This document shows positions 6,714-14,455 of a stretch of 16,000 bases of DNA, piece after piece. The number at the start of each line of letters is the position of its first letter. Positions within the stretch are counted from its first letter, which is position 1. This DNA is from JANMZR01 sp031383555 (GTDB lineage Bacteria > Bacteroidota > Bacteroidia > Cytophagales > Spirosomataceae). A program made the position numbers and the translations under genes. The DNA lies in the NCBI GenBank assembly GCA_031383555.1, contig JANMZR010000248.1, forward strand, positions 1 through 16,000. Reading direction: 5' to 3'. The notes under the pieces were generated by a model. That model did not search any database, had not been told where the DNA came from, and saw only the letters and a program-made list of their open reading frames with translations.

Positions 6714-7985
6714 CTAATTTCTTATCTGCCCATTGCCAACAACAATCCATTTTTCTGTAACTAATTTCTCCAAGGCAAACGGCCCTCGAGCATGTAACTT
6801 TTGAGTGGAAATACCGATTTCAGCACCTAATCCAAACTCACCCCCATCTGTAAATCGGGTACTGGCATTGGTATAAACAGCAGCTGCATCAACTTCATTT
6901 ATAAATCTTTCGCAAATATCTGTATTTTCAGAAACTATCGCTTCTGAATGCTTTGATGAAAATTCGGCAATATGCGATAAGGCTTCATCAATGCTTTCAA
7001 CTGTTTTTATGGAACATTTAAAGGAAAGAAATTCTTTGCCGAAATCTTCTAATTCTGCAACTTGTAAATAAGGGTAGTTTAATTTGTTCAAAACTTTAAA
7101 GGCTGCCTCGTCTGCAAAGATTTCAACCTCAAATTTTTTGTAATCATTTATTATTTTGGGTAAAAATTCAGGAAGTATGCTTTTATCAATAACTATGGTA
7201 TCTAATGAGTTACAAACGGAAACTCTAGTTGTTTTTGCGTTCACAACTATAGCAGCTGCTTTATCTAAATCAGCTTCCTCTTGTACATAGGTATGGCAAA
7301 CGCCTGCGCCAGTTTCTATGGTAGGAACTAGAGAGTTTTGCCTTACAAATTTGATGAGCGACTCCGACCCTCGTGGAATTATAATATCAATATAGCGAGT
7401 GGCTTCTAACATTTCTTTAACAAATTCTCGGCCAGCAGGCAACAAACAAACGATATTTTCATCAAGATTTGCAAATTTCAAAGACTCTTTTATTAACGAA
7501 ACTAAGGCTAAATTTGAAAAATGAGCGTCACTTCCACCTTTTAATACTACACAATTACCCGATTTAATACATAGTGCAGCCACATCAATTGTTACATTGG
7601 GGCGTGCTTCGAAAATAACCCCAACTACGCCTAAAGCCACTGATTTTTTTTGTAATAATAAACCATTGGGTAATATTTTTTCTAATAAAATTTGATTTGT
7701 TGGGTCTTCCAATTTGTCGATTGCCAATAAGCCTTCTGACAATTCTTTAATCCTTTTTTCATTTAAAACAAGTCTATCCATTTTAGGATTACCCACTTCC
7801 ATCAAGGCTTTATCTTTATTGTTTTCGGAAATAATCAAATCAATATTTTTCAATAATCTATATGATAAATCACTTAAAAACAATGATTTAGTAGCTGAAC
7901 TTGCTTTTCGTAAGCAAGCTGAAGCGGCATGTGTTTTTTGAAGTTCTGGTATAATTGAAGCAATATTTTCGGTTTCTACTAGCAT
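6714..7985 (-). CDS. proA: Glutamate-5-semialdehyde dehydrogenase (gamma-glutamyl phosphate reductase)
   Basis: ProA reduces gamma-glutamyl phosphate to glutamate 5-semialdehyde with NADPH, the second step from glutamate to proline. The 423 residues are full length for this aldehyde-dehydrogenase relative. Conserved blocks are LGVVGVIFEARPNVTIDVAA (about 118-137), the GNCVVLKGGSDAHFSN nucleotide-binding region, IIPRGSESLI, and TTRVSVCNSLDT with the catalytic cysteine at 258. FTDGGEFGLGAEIGIST and KLHARGPFALEKL lie near the C-terminus. The gene follows proB by 127 bases on the same strand. The gap carries a perfect palindrome containing a promoter-like element, so proA may have its own start of transcription besides any read-through from proB. 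The gene ends in two TAG codons in tandem. Confidence 0.97.
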   Translation of the reverse strand: MLVETENIASIIPELQKTHAASACLRKASSATKSLFLSDLSYRLLKNIDLIISENNKDKALMEVGNPKMDRLVLNEKRIKELSEGLLAIDKLEDPTNQILLEKILPNGLLLQKKSVALGVVGVIFEARPNVTIDVAALCIKSGNCVVLKGGSDAHFSNLALVSLIKESLKFANLDENIVCLLPAGREFVKEMLEATRYIDIIIPRGSESLIKFVRQNSLVPTIETGAGVCHTYVQEEADLDKAAAIVVNAKTTRVSVCNSLDTIVIDKSILPEFLPKIINDYKKFEVEIFADEAAFKVLNKLNYPYLQVAELEDFGKEFLSFKCSIKTVESIDEALSHIAEFSSKHSEAIVSENTDICERFINEVDAAAVYTNASTRFTDGGEFGLGAEIGISTQKLHARGPFALEKLVTEKWIVVGNGQIRN

Positions 7986-8058
7986 GTTTTTTTGTTTATT
8001 TCCTTTCCTCTTGTATCAATTGCCAAGGAATAGTTGGCTGGTAATTCAAACTAAAAAT

Positions 8059-8076
8059 ATTCAAATATATTTGAAT
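8059..8076. promoter_or_regulatory. 18-bp perfect palindrome between proB and proA
   Basis: ATTCAAATATATTTGAAT is its own reverse complement over 18 bases. Each half contains TATATTTG, a match to TAnnTTTG, one on each strand. On the - strand the element runs 8069 to 8062, about 75 bases before proA, and a TTG (8088-8086) lies 16 bases upstream, near the usual -33 position. It could be an operator, a proA promoter or both. Length and symmetry are seen directly; the function is inferred. Confidence 0.5.
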
Positions 8077-8112
8077 TGACCTTTACAAGTTCCCAGCTTG
8101 AGGTTGTGGACT

Positions 8113-9150
8113 TTACGCAAGCACTATCTCATCAGCATGGGCAATTTCAAAATTTTGAGTTTTTAAGTTTTCAACTATGGTATTTGAACTAAAGTTTACC
8201 CTAGCCACTGCTATTTGCTCACTTAATTCATTTTGTATTTGAATTATTTCGTTGGCTTCAAAGTTACCAATTACTTTTTTTACACCTACTGCCAACAAAC
8301 TTTTTCGTTTTTGAAGTGCTTTTTCTGCACCGACGTCTATTTGTACAATTCCAGCAATTAGACTCCCGCTTCCTAACCATTTTTTTCGTGCAGATAAATT
8401 ACCTTCTTTTGGCACAAATACAGTTCCAGTATTACCCTTCATAGCTTCCAATATGCCGTTTTGAGTATGAATTCCAAATATTACAACTTTTATGCCCATT
8501 GTACTTGCCAACCTTGCAAAAGTAAGTTTAGATATCATACCTCCTAAACCAAAAGCTGACTTTTCGGTATTGGCAAGCCCTAATATTTCTGAATTTATTT
8601 CTGAAACTTCTGGCACAATTTTACCAGCTGTATCCAACAAACCGCCCACAGAGGTGCTAAATAGCAAATGTGTGGCACCAAAACCGGTTGCAATTAAGGT
8701 GGCCAATTCGTCATTGTCAGAAAATTTCAATTCTAAATTGCTCACTACATCATTTTCATTAGCAATCGGTATAATTCCATTTTTCCAGAGCTCCTGATAG
8801 GTTTCTTTCAATTGCAAAAACTGATTGCGATTGGCAAAATGACTGCGCTCACAAAGGCTTTGAGCAATTGCTATACCATATTTGCTAAAATATTTTGAGT
8901 AAACGCCCAATAATAACGGATTGCCAACGGCTGCTGCTGCCTTACGCTCAATTAAACCACCCTTAAAGTTTTTTAAATACTCACGACCAGCTCCAACCGC
9001 ACCCGACGATACCAATACAATTGAATAAAAAGGCTGTAATTCAGCAACTTGACGGGCTATTTCTGCTATAATACCTTCATTTATACTGCCTGTTTTGGTG
9101 GTAATGGAGGCAGTTCCGAATTTAATTATAATAACTGATTTGGCTGACAT
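8113..9150 (-). CDS. proB: Glutamate 5-kinase
   Basis: ProB phosphorylates the side-chain carboxyl of glutamate with ATP, the first and usually proline-inhibited step of proline synthesis. The 345-residue product has the amino-acid-kinase domain (about 1-250), with IIIKFGTASIT near the N-terminus, VLVSSGAVGAGREYL (45-59), IIPIANENDVVS, FSDNDELATLIA and FGLGGMISKLTFA. A C-terminal PUA domain (about 260-345) begins around RKKWLGSGSLIAG. The enzyme is therefore the two-domain form. It is the first gene after the aat terminator and probably the promoter-proximal gene for proBA. The ATG at 9150 is only 12 bases after the U-run of that terminator, with a TACCTTTG element in between, which suggests little or no 5' leader. 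Confidence 0.97.
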   Translation of the reverse strand: MSAKSVIIIKFGTASITTKTGSINEGIIAEIARQVAELQPFYSIVLVSSGAVGAGREYLKNFKGGLIERKAAAAVGNPLLLGVYSKYFSKYGIAIAQSLCERSHFANRNQFLQLKETYQELWKNGIIPIANENDVVSNLELKFSDNDELATLIATGFGATHLLFSTSVGGLLDTAGKIVPEVSEINSEILGLANTEKSAFGLGGMISKLTFARLASTMGIKVVIFGIHTQNGILEAMKGNTGTVFVPKEGNLSARKKWLGSGSLIAGIVQIDVGAEKALQKRKSLLAVGVKKVIGNFEANEIIQIQNELSEQIAVARVNFSSNTIVENLKTQNFEIAHADEIVLA

Positions 9151-9154
9151 ACCA

Positions 9155-9162
9155 CAAAGGTA
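9155..9162 (-). promoter_or_regulatory. Candidate -7 element for proB
   Basis: On the - strand TACCTTTG matches TAnnTTTG exactly and ends 4 bases before the proB ATG. Transcription from it would begin at or very near the start codon, giving a leaderless message. No TTG is present at the usual -33 distance, because the aat terminator hairpin occupies that place. Confidence 0.35.
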
Positions 9163-9196
9163 AAAAAAAGCAAGCAGCTTTAATTTGGCTTGAGCT
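9162..9196 (-). terminator. Intrinsic terminator after aat
   Basis: On the - strand AGCTCAAGC (9196-9188) can pair with GCTTGCT (9175-9169) with a 2-base bulge, around a 12-base loop. A run of U, templated by A at 9169-9162, follows. It begins 14 bases after the aat stop and ends 12 bases before proB. Confidence 0.6.
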
Positions 9197-9209
9197 ACTA
9201 ATTTTTTTG

Positions 9210-9803
9210 TTAATTATTTTCAATTTCATATACTTCTAGTTCAGCCACTGCCTCTTTTAGTAATTTAATATATTTTGCTTTGGATATTTCAATAGCACCA
9301 AATCGCTTCACATTATCATTAATAAATTGTGTATCAAGTAATTGGAAGTTATTATTTTGTAAAAAAACCATAAGGTAATGAAAGGCAACTTTTGAGGCGT
9401 TAGGCACTAAATGAAACATAGATTCACCAAAAAATGCCTTACCTAACATAACCCCGTAAAGGCCTCCAACTAACTTATTGTTGAAATACGTTTCTATTGA
9501 TAATGCATAGCCAAGTTTATGAAGTTCGGAATAAGCTTCAATAATTTCTTCTGAAATCCAAGTGTCGGGGTCTGAATTACGTGGTTTGGAACAAGCTTTT
9601 ATAACTTCCAAAAAGTTGGAATTTATTTTAATATCAAATTTATGTTGGTTGAGGATTGGCCTTAACGATTTGCTTGGCTTATAATTTTCAATTGGAATGA
9701 TAGCTCTAGGGTCTGGCGAATACCAATATAATGAACCATCAGCATCCGCCATTGGGAAAATGCCATTTATATATCCATTAATCAAATCTTCAGCCAATAA
9801 CAT
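9210..9803 (-). CDS. aat: Leucyl/phenylalanyl-tRNA--protein transferase
   Basis: Aat moves leucine or phenylalanine from its tRNA to the N-terminal arginine or lysine of proteins, marking them for the ClpS/ClpAP N-degron route. The 197-residue product is slightly shorter than the E. coli enzyme but carries the family blocks: EDLINGYINGIFPMAD (5-20), LYWYSPDPRAIIPI (25-38), the central VGGLYGVMLGKAFFGESMF with ASKVAFHYL following, and LLDTQFINDNVKRFGA near 155-170. The fold is GNAT-like. It is divergent from the DoxX-like gene across 168 A/T-rich bases in which no clear TAnnTTTG element for aat was found. A terminator lies directly downstream. Confidence 0.95.
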   Translation of the reverse strand: MLLAEDLINGYINGIFPMADADGSLYWYSPDPRAIIPIENYKPSKSLRPILNQHKFDIKINSNFLEVIKACSKPRNSDPDTWISEEIIEAYSELHKLGYALSIETYFNNKLVGGLYGVMLGKAFFGESMFHLVPNASKVAFHYLMVFLQNNNFQLLDTQFINDNVKRFGAIEISKAKYIKLLKEAVAELEVYEIENN

Positions 9804-9971
9804 TTATTACTTTTTTAAATATCCAATGAAATAGTAAATTTATTTTATAGAATGCAAGAATTTGTAATAGTTTTTTTAAATTATTTTTTAAAGTAAATAA
9901 AACTGATGATTTGAATTTGGTTAAGGTAAAAGGCATTAAAAAATAAATATATTTACAAAAAAAATACAAAA

Positions 9972-10334
9972 ATGAAGATATTTAAACTTGTACTCACCTT
10001 TTTATTTGGTGCTTTTATGATATTTGGAGGCGTGAATCACTTTTTAAAGCCAGCCATGTATTTTCCTTTTTTTCCTGACTATTTCCCCAAAGAAATGTTA
10101 AATTATTTGTCGGGTCTAATTGAAATTATAGTGGGTATTGGAGTATTTATTCCAAAATATCGTGCTAAAGCGAGTTTAGGTATTTTAATTCTAATGCTTT
10201 TATTTCTGCCGTTTCATATTTGGGATGTTTTTTCAGATAAACCAGCTATTGGGAGCCATCAAGCTAGTTTGGTGCGCTTGCCAGTACAATTTTTATTTAT
10301 TTTTTGGGCTTGGTTTATTAGTAGGGAAAAGTAA
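9972..10334 (+). CDS. DoxX-like integral membrane protein
   Basis: The 120-residue product has four hydrophobic stretches, about 3-22, 43-61, 67-85 and 100-117, and fits the DoxX-like membrane family. GGVNHFLKPAMYFPFFPDYFP after the first helix and SGLIEIIVGIGVFIP at the second are typical of that family, as is HIWDVFSDKP between the third and fourth. Members are small quinone- or redox-linked inner-membrane proteins of mostly unknown role, so no reaction is assigned. The gene stands alone: 168 bases from the divergent aat and 237 bases before the next gene. That downstream gap is A/T-rich and shows no clear terminator or promoter. Confidence 0.85.
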   Translation: MKIFKLVLTFLFGAFMIFGGVNHFLKPAMYFPFFPDYFPKEMLNYLSGLIEIIVGIGVFIPKYRAKASLGILILMLLFLPFHIWDVFSDKPAIGSHQASLVRLPVQFLFIFWAWFISREK

Positions 10335-10571
10335 TCTTTGTTTTAGGATGGCTACTTTCAATACTGCCAAGGTAATAGGTTAGTGCTGAAAATTGTTGTT
10401 ATTGGAAATAAAGAGTTCTAACTTAAAAATATTTTTTTATTTTTTTTTCGTAAGAACATAAATTGTTCAATCATTATTTATTTTTTATTCAATTATCAAA
10501 TTTATTTAATTAATTTAAATTTTTATTTCTCTACAATTACATTATAATTATTCACTTTTAACAAATAGCAA

Positions 10572-11189
10572 ATGAAAAGAATTACATCTATTTTAAAATT
10601 ATCAATTGTATTAGCCGTATTTGGCATGGCATGTAAAGGCCCAGCTGGCGATACAGGACCTGCTGGAGCCTCAGGTCCACAAGGCGCACAAGGGGCTGCT
10701 GGAGCTGCTGGTGCGGCAGGTGCAGTAGGCCCAGCTGGGCCAGCTGGAAAGGATGGAGCCTCAGGCTCAAGTAATGCTACTACATCACCTTGGCTTACTT
10801 TAACTGCTGATAACTGGAATGTTTATACATCAGATTCAACCTACATAAATGTTTATGTTCCTGAAAAGTTAATAACACAGGCAGTTTTGGAAAAGGGTTT
10901 AGTAGTAGCCTACATTCGATTTGGGACAGATACTGGATACGCTGAACCCCTTCCATATGTTATAGAAACTGGGAAAATTTCATTTGCACCTGGGTTTGAT
11001 GCAAAGGAGGGTGGTTTTATGGAGTTTTACATAGACTTGTATAGAAGACGAGCGGTGCCTCCTTCGGGATTATCATTTCGTTACGTAATTGTTCCTGATT
11101 TGAAGGTTGTAAACCCAGGCGGTCGCCAAAAAGCAATCAATTGGAAAGATTATAATGATGTAAAAAGGGAGTTGAACTTGAAGGATTAG
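10572..11189 (+). CDS. Collagen-like surface lipoprotein
   Basis: The 205-residue protein begins with a lysine/arginine n-region and a hydrophobic signal (about 8-20) ending GMAC, a slightly unusual lipobox, with cysteine 21 as the likely lipid site. Straight after it, residues 23-67 form fifteen uninterrupted Gly-X-Y triplets rich in GPA, GAA and GAS, a collagen-like triple-helix tract. The rest (about 72-205) is a compact, probably beta-rich domain with no signature I can name, containing WLTLTADNW, YINVYVPEKLIT and FYIDLYRRRAVPPSGLSFRY. Such collagen-like lipoproteins are common in Bacteroidota and are thought to be cell-surface proteins; trimer formation is inference. The coding of the Gly-X-Y tract (about 10638-10772) is much richer in G and C than its surroundings. 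A strong terminator follows. Confidence 0.85.
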   Translation: MKRITSILKLSIVLAVFGMACKGPAGDTGPAGASGPQGAQGAAGAAGAAGAVGPAGPAGKDGASGSSNATTSPWLTLTADNWNVYTSDSTYINVYVPEKLITQAVLEKGLVVAYIRFGTDTGYAEPLPYVIETGKISFAPGFDAKEGGFMEFYIDLYRRRAVPPSGLSFRYVIVPDLKVVNPGGRQKAINWKDYNDVKRELNLKD

Positions 11190-11210
11190 TTTTTTGTACC
11201 AAAATAAAAG

Positions 11211-11246
11211 AGCCGAATTTCTTTTTTAGATTTTCGGCTTTTTTTT
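11211..11246 (+). terminator. Intrinsic terminator after the collagen-like gene
   Basis: AGCCGAA (11211-11217) pairs with TTCGGCT (11233-11239) over 7 base pairs, and the run of T covers 11239-11246. It starts 21 bases after the stop codon and separates this gene from the lanthipeptide dehydratase, which must therefore have its own promoter. Confidence 0.88.
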
Positions 11247-11259
11247 GCTCTTATCATAA

Positions 11260-11267
11260 TATCTTTG
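11260..11267 (+). promoter_or_regulatory. Candidate -7 element for the lanthipeptide dehydratase gene
   Basis: TATCTTTG matches TAnnTTTG and lies 13 bases after the upstream terminator. A TTTG at 11244-11247 is the nearest -33 candidate, but the spacing of 12 bases is shorter than usual. If used, it would leave a leader of about 125 bases before the start at 11402. Confidence 0.3.
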
Positions 11268-11401
11268 GTTATTGTATTGGCTGTCACTCCACTAAAATAA
11301 TGGTTTGGATTGAATAAAAAACCAAAATTTTACAATCATTTTATTTATTTTTATATATTTATTTCGTAAATATTTTCAATAATTTTTTCTAAATATTCTG
11401 T

Positions 11402-14400
11402 TTGGCTATCGAAAAATATAAATTTCATCCAAAAGTCGTAATTAGAACGCCGAGGAAACCTATTTTAATAGATTTTGATGAAAATTTCATAAAAGATACT
11501 TTTGCTAAAAAAGCTGAAATAGAAGCAATATTTTTAGCATCACCTCACTTGTTTGAGGCCTTAAAAAGGTGGCAAAATGGCCATGATTTAGAGCCAAAAG
11601 AATATAAAAAACTCATACAATCTCTCACTAAATATTTTATAAGGTCAAACACAAGGCCAACACCTTTTGGCTTGTTTTCAGGTGTTGCTATAGTAGATTG
11701 GGGTGAGCATACAAATATAAAATTCAAAGAACATTTTAATAGACATACTCGTTTGGATATGAACTATTTATGTGAACTAGCCTTTAAACTTGGCGACACA
11801 AAAATCATCAAAGAAAGGCTTAAATACTATACTAATTCTAGTATTTATACTTTAAAAAATGAGTATCGTTATGTTGAATATACCTATGTTGAAAGTAAAA
11901 GGATCCATCAAATTAGTGCGGTTAAAAAAAATATTTATATAAATAAAATTTTGAATTTTGTAGGTAAATCGGGGGCTACTTATGAGCAAATTTCTCAATT
12001 TCTATTCAATCAAAAAATTACAATGGATGAAGCAAATTCATTTATTGACCAAATGATAGATATTCAGTTGATTAATAGCGAATTAGAGCCAAATATTTCA
12101 GGCGACGAATTTATATACCGTATAATAAAAATACTAAAATCTATAAATTTTGATAACAATAAAATAATTACTCAAAAAATAAATATTTTAAATGAAATCA
12201 ATGATAACTTAAGAAAATTAGACGACAATAAAACCAATGAAATTGAAGATTATCCAAAGATAATTACCTTACTAAAGGAACTCAATATAGAATTTGATCC
12301 AACAAATCTATTTCAATCCGATCTTATAAATGAACCTCACGCTGAAAGTACAATTCGAATAAATCACCAAGCAGAAATAATTGAATGTATTGATTTTTTG
12401 CAAAATATTGGTCTCAATTTAGTTGATAATAATATTCAAAATTTTGCAAATAAGTTTGCTGAGCGCTACCAAGAGCAAGAAGTTAAGCTTTCCATTGCTT
12501 TGGATACTGAAATTGGTATTGGTTATTTGGATAAAAACCATGGCGATTATACTCCTTTGATTGAAGGTCTGCATTTTGGAGAAAGTACTTCTGTTAATTC
12601 CCCACTAAATAAAAATCAAACTTTGCTTTCAGAATGCTTAATTGATGCCAATAGAAACAATCATTATGAAATTGATTTAAGTAAAATTAAATTCAATCAA
12701 AACTCAGAAAACATAAAGCCTATGCCTTTAAGCTTCAATGTTTTATTTAGAGAATATGATAACAATAAAATTCTTATAGAGTCGATAGGAGGGAGTAGTA
12801 TAGCAACATTATTAGGCCGATTTGGTCATGTCGATTCAAGGATTTCACAAATTATCGAAGAGGTAGTTGCTGTTGAGGAAACATTAAATAACGATATGAT
12901 TTTTGCTGAAATTGTGCATTTGCCAGAAAATAGAACTGGCAATGTATTGATGCACCCCCAATACCGAAAGTATGAAATAGCTTATTTGGCAAGCGCATCA
13001 GTTAAGGCCACAAATCAATTGCATTTGGATGATTTATATTTATCGATGGTTGATAATCGTTTGGTATTGAGGTCGTTAAAGAATAATAAATTAATTGCAC
13101 CTCGCTTAAGCAATGCACATAACTATTCAAATGATGCATTACCGCTTTACCAATTTTTATGTGACTTCCAATATGAAAATACATGGCAATACTTAAGTTT
13201 TGACTGGGGTGTAATTGGGCAAGGTTATAAATTTTTACCAAGAGTTATCTACAAAAACTCATTACTTTCATTGGCAACTTGGGTATTTCAAAAATCAGAT
13301 TTCGAGTTAGTGAAAAACCTAGACGAGTTAAAAGCTTTTTTGATAATTAATAAATTACCAGCTTTATTTTTCATTACAGAAGGTGATAACGAATTGTTAA
13401 TAAATATTAATAATCAATTATCACTTGATGTTTTTTTTAATACAATTAAAACAATTAAATCTATAGTTTTAAAAGAATACATAGAATATTCAAAAAATAT
13501 AATCGGCAAAAAGGCAGATGAAATATTTGCAAATCAGTTTGTTGCCTCTATATATTCAACGAATAAAAATTTGAGCCTTACAAATATTTCAGCTGACAAG
13601 GGTATAACTCGATTTTATACACTGGGCTCCGAGTGGCTTTATTATAAAATATATTGTGGTGCCAAAACAGCCGATGAAATATTAAGTATTACTATTACCA
13701 AATTTCTCAAAAAAACGATAAAGAAAAAATTAATAAAAAAATGGTTTTTTATTCGCTACAATGATCCTGAGCCACATTTAAGAATTAGGTTTCAACTAAG
13801 TGATATAAATTTTTTGCAAGAAATAATACAGTTATTCAATGAAATTATTGAGGACTTAATACAAAACAAAATTATTTGGAAACTTCAAACCGAAACCTAC
13901 GAAAGAGAGTTGGAAAGGTATGATTTCAAATCGATTTATAACCATGAAAAAATATTTTTCGAAAGTAGCAATGCAATTTTAGCCTTTTTGAAATTGAATG
14001 AGGGTGACGAAAGAGAAAAAGTAAGATGGCTTTTTGGTATGAAACTTATTGAGAAAACATTGAACCTCTTTAATGTACAACTTCAGGATAAAATTGAGAT
14101 GCTTCAGGTTTTGAAAAATTCATTTTATGAGGAGTATTCGCTTACGAAGGAGCAAAAAATTGAAATTGATGTTAGATTTCGCCAAAACAAACTGGCTATT
14201 TTTGAATTTATGTTTACAAATGAGGCTGCCTACGATTTTATTTTAACTAATTTTGAACATAACTGTATAAAATCGGCTAATAGTATTATTAAAGACACGA
14301 AGCAAAAAAGTATTTTAGAAAAAGGAATTTATAGTCAAATTCATATGCATATAAATAGACTAATGGGTTCAAGGCAGCGGCAGCATGAGCTACTACTTTA

Positions 14401-14455
14401 TGATTTTTTGCATAGATATTATAAATCAATTAATGCAAAAGCAAAATTAACTTAA
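11402..14455 (+). CDS. Class I lanthipeptide dehydratase (LanB-type, full length)
   Basis: LanB enzymes dehydrate Ser and Thr of a precursor peptide: an N-terminal domain glutamylates them using glutamyl-tRNA and a C-terminal domain eliminates glutamate. The 1017-residue product holds both. N-terminal signs are FHPKVVIRTPRKP (8-20) and TKYFIRSNTRPTPFGLFSG (76-94, with K77, R81, R85), then TRLD (116-119). The C-terminal SpaB-like domain has WLYYKIYCG near 744, FIRYNDPEPHLRIRF (783-797), YERELERY (833-840) and HMHINRLMGSRQR (981-993). The E and R of the third motif and the H of the last match the NisB elimination residues. The start is TTG: TAA lies at 11390, no ATG precedes RTP, and the next in-frame ATG is codon 120. 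No cyclase, precursor or transporter is adjacent. The gene looks more A/T-rich than its housekeeping neighbours, possibly a sign of transfer. Confidence 0.93.
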   Translation: MAIEKYKFHPKVVIRTPRKPILIDFDENFIKDTFAKKAEIEAIFLASPHLFEALKRWQNGHDLEPKEYKKLIQSLTKYFIRSNTRPTPFGLFSGVAIVDWGEHTNIKFKEHFNRHTRLDMNYLCELAFKLGDTKIIKERLKYYTNSSIYTLKNEYRYVEYTYVESKRIHQISAVKKNIYINKILNFVGKSGATYEQISQFLFNQKITMDEANSFIDQMIDIQLINSELEPNISGDEFIYRIIKILKSINFDNNKIITQKINILNEINDNLRKLDDNKTNEIEDYPKIITLLKELNIEFDPTNLFQSDLINEPHAESTIRINHQAEIIECIDFLQNIGLNLVDNNIQNFANKFAERYQEQEVKLSIALDTEIGIGYLDKNHGDYTPLIEGLHFGESTSVNSPLNKNQTLLSECLIDANRNNHYEIDLSKIKFNQNSENIKPMPLSFNVLFREYDNNKILIESIGGSSIATLLGRFGHVDSRISQIIEEVVAVEETLNNDMIFAEIVHLPENRTGNVLMHPQYRKYEIAYLASASVKATNQLHLDDLYLSMVDNRLVLRSLKNNKLIAPRLSNAHNYSNDALPLYQFLCDFQYENTWQYLSFDWGVIGQGYKFLPRVIYKNSLLSLATWVFQKSDFELVKNLDELKAFLIINKLPALFFITEGDNELLININNQLSLDVFFNTIKTIKSIVLKEYIEYSKNIIGKKADEIFANQFVASIYSTNKNLSLTNISADKGITRFYTLGSEWLYYKIYCGAKTADEILSITITKFLKKTIKKKLIKKWFFIRYNDPEPHLRIRFQLSDINFLQEIIQLFNEIIEDLIQNKIIWKLQTETYERELERYDFKSIYNHEKIFFESSNAILAFLKLNEGDEREKVRWLFGMKLIEKTLNLFNVQLQDKIEMLQVLKNSFYEEYSLTKEQKIEIDVRFRQNKLAIFEFMFTNEAAYDFILTNFEHNCIKSANSIIKDTKQKSILEKGIYSQIHMHINRLMGSRQRQHELLLYDFLHRYYKSINAKAKLT

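Noticed and set aside
8492..8797. 101-codon open frame opposite proB
   Set aside because: It is an antisense shadow of the kinase domain, with no sign of independent coding.
9948..9955. TATATTTA as a promoter for the DoxX-like gene
   Set aside because: It has one mismatch to TAnnTTTG, and the nearest TTTG (9916-9919) is 28 bases away, beyond the usual spacing, in very A/T-rich DNA where such matches arise by chance.
11250..11401. Lanthipeptide precursor gene upstream of the dehydratase
   Set aside because: The only frames are 5 codons on the + strand and 15 or 23 codons on the - strand; the longest runs over the terminator hairpin and is lysine-rich, with no leader or core features.
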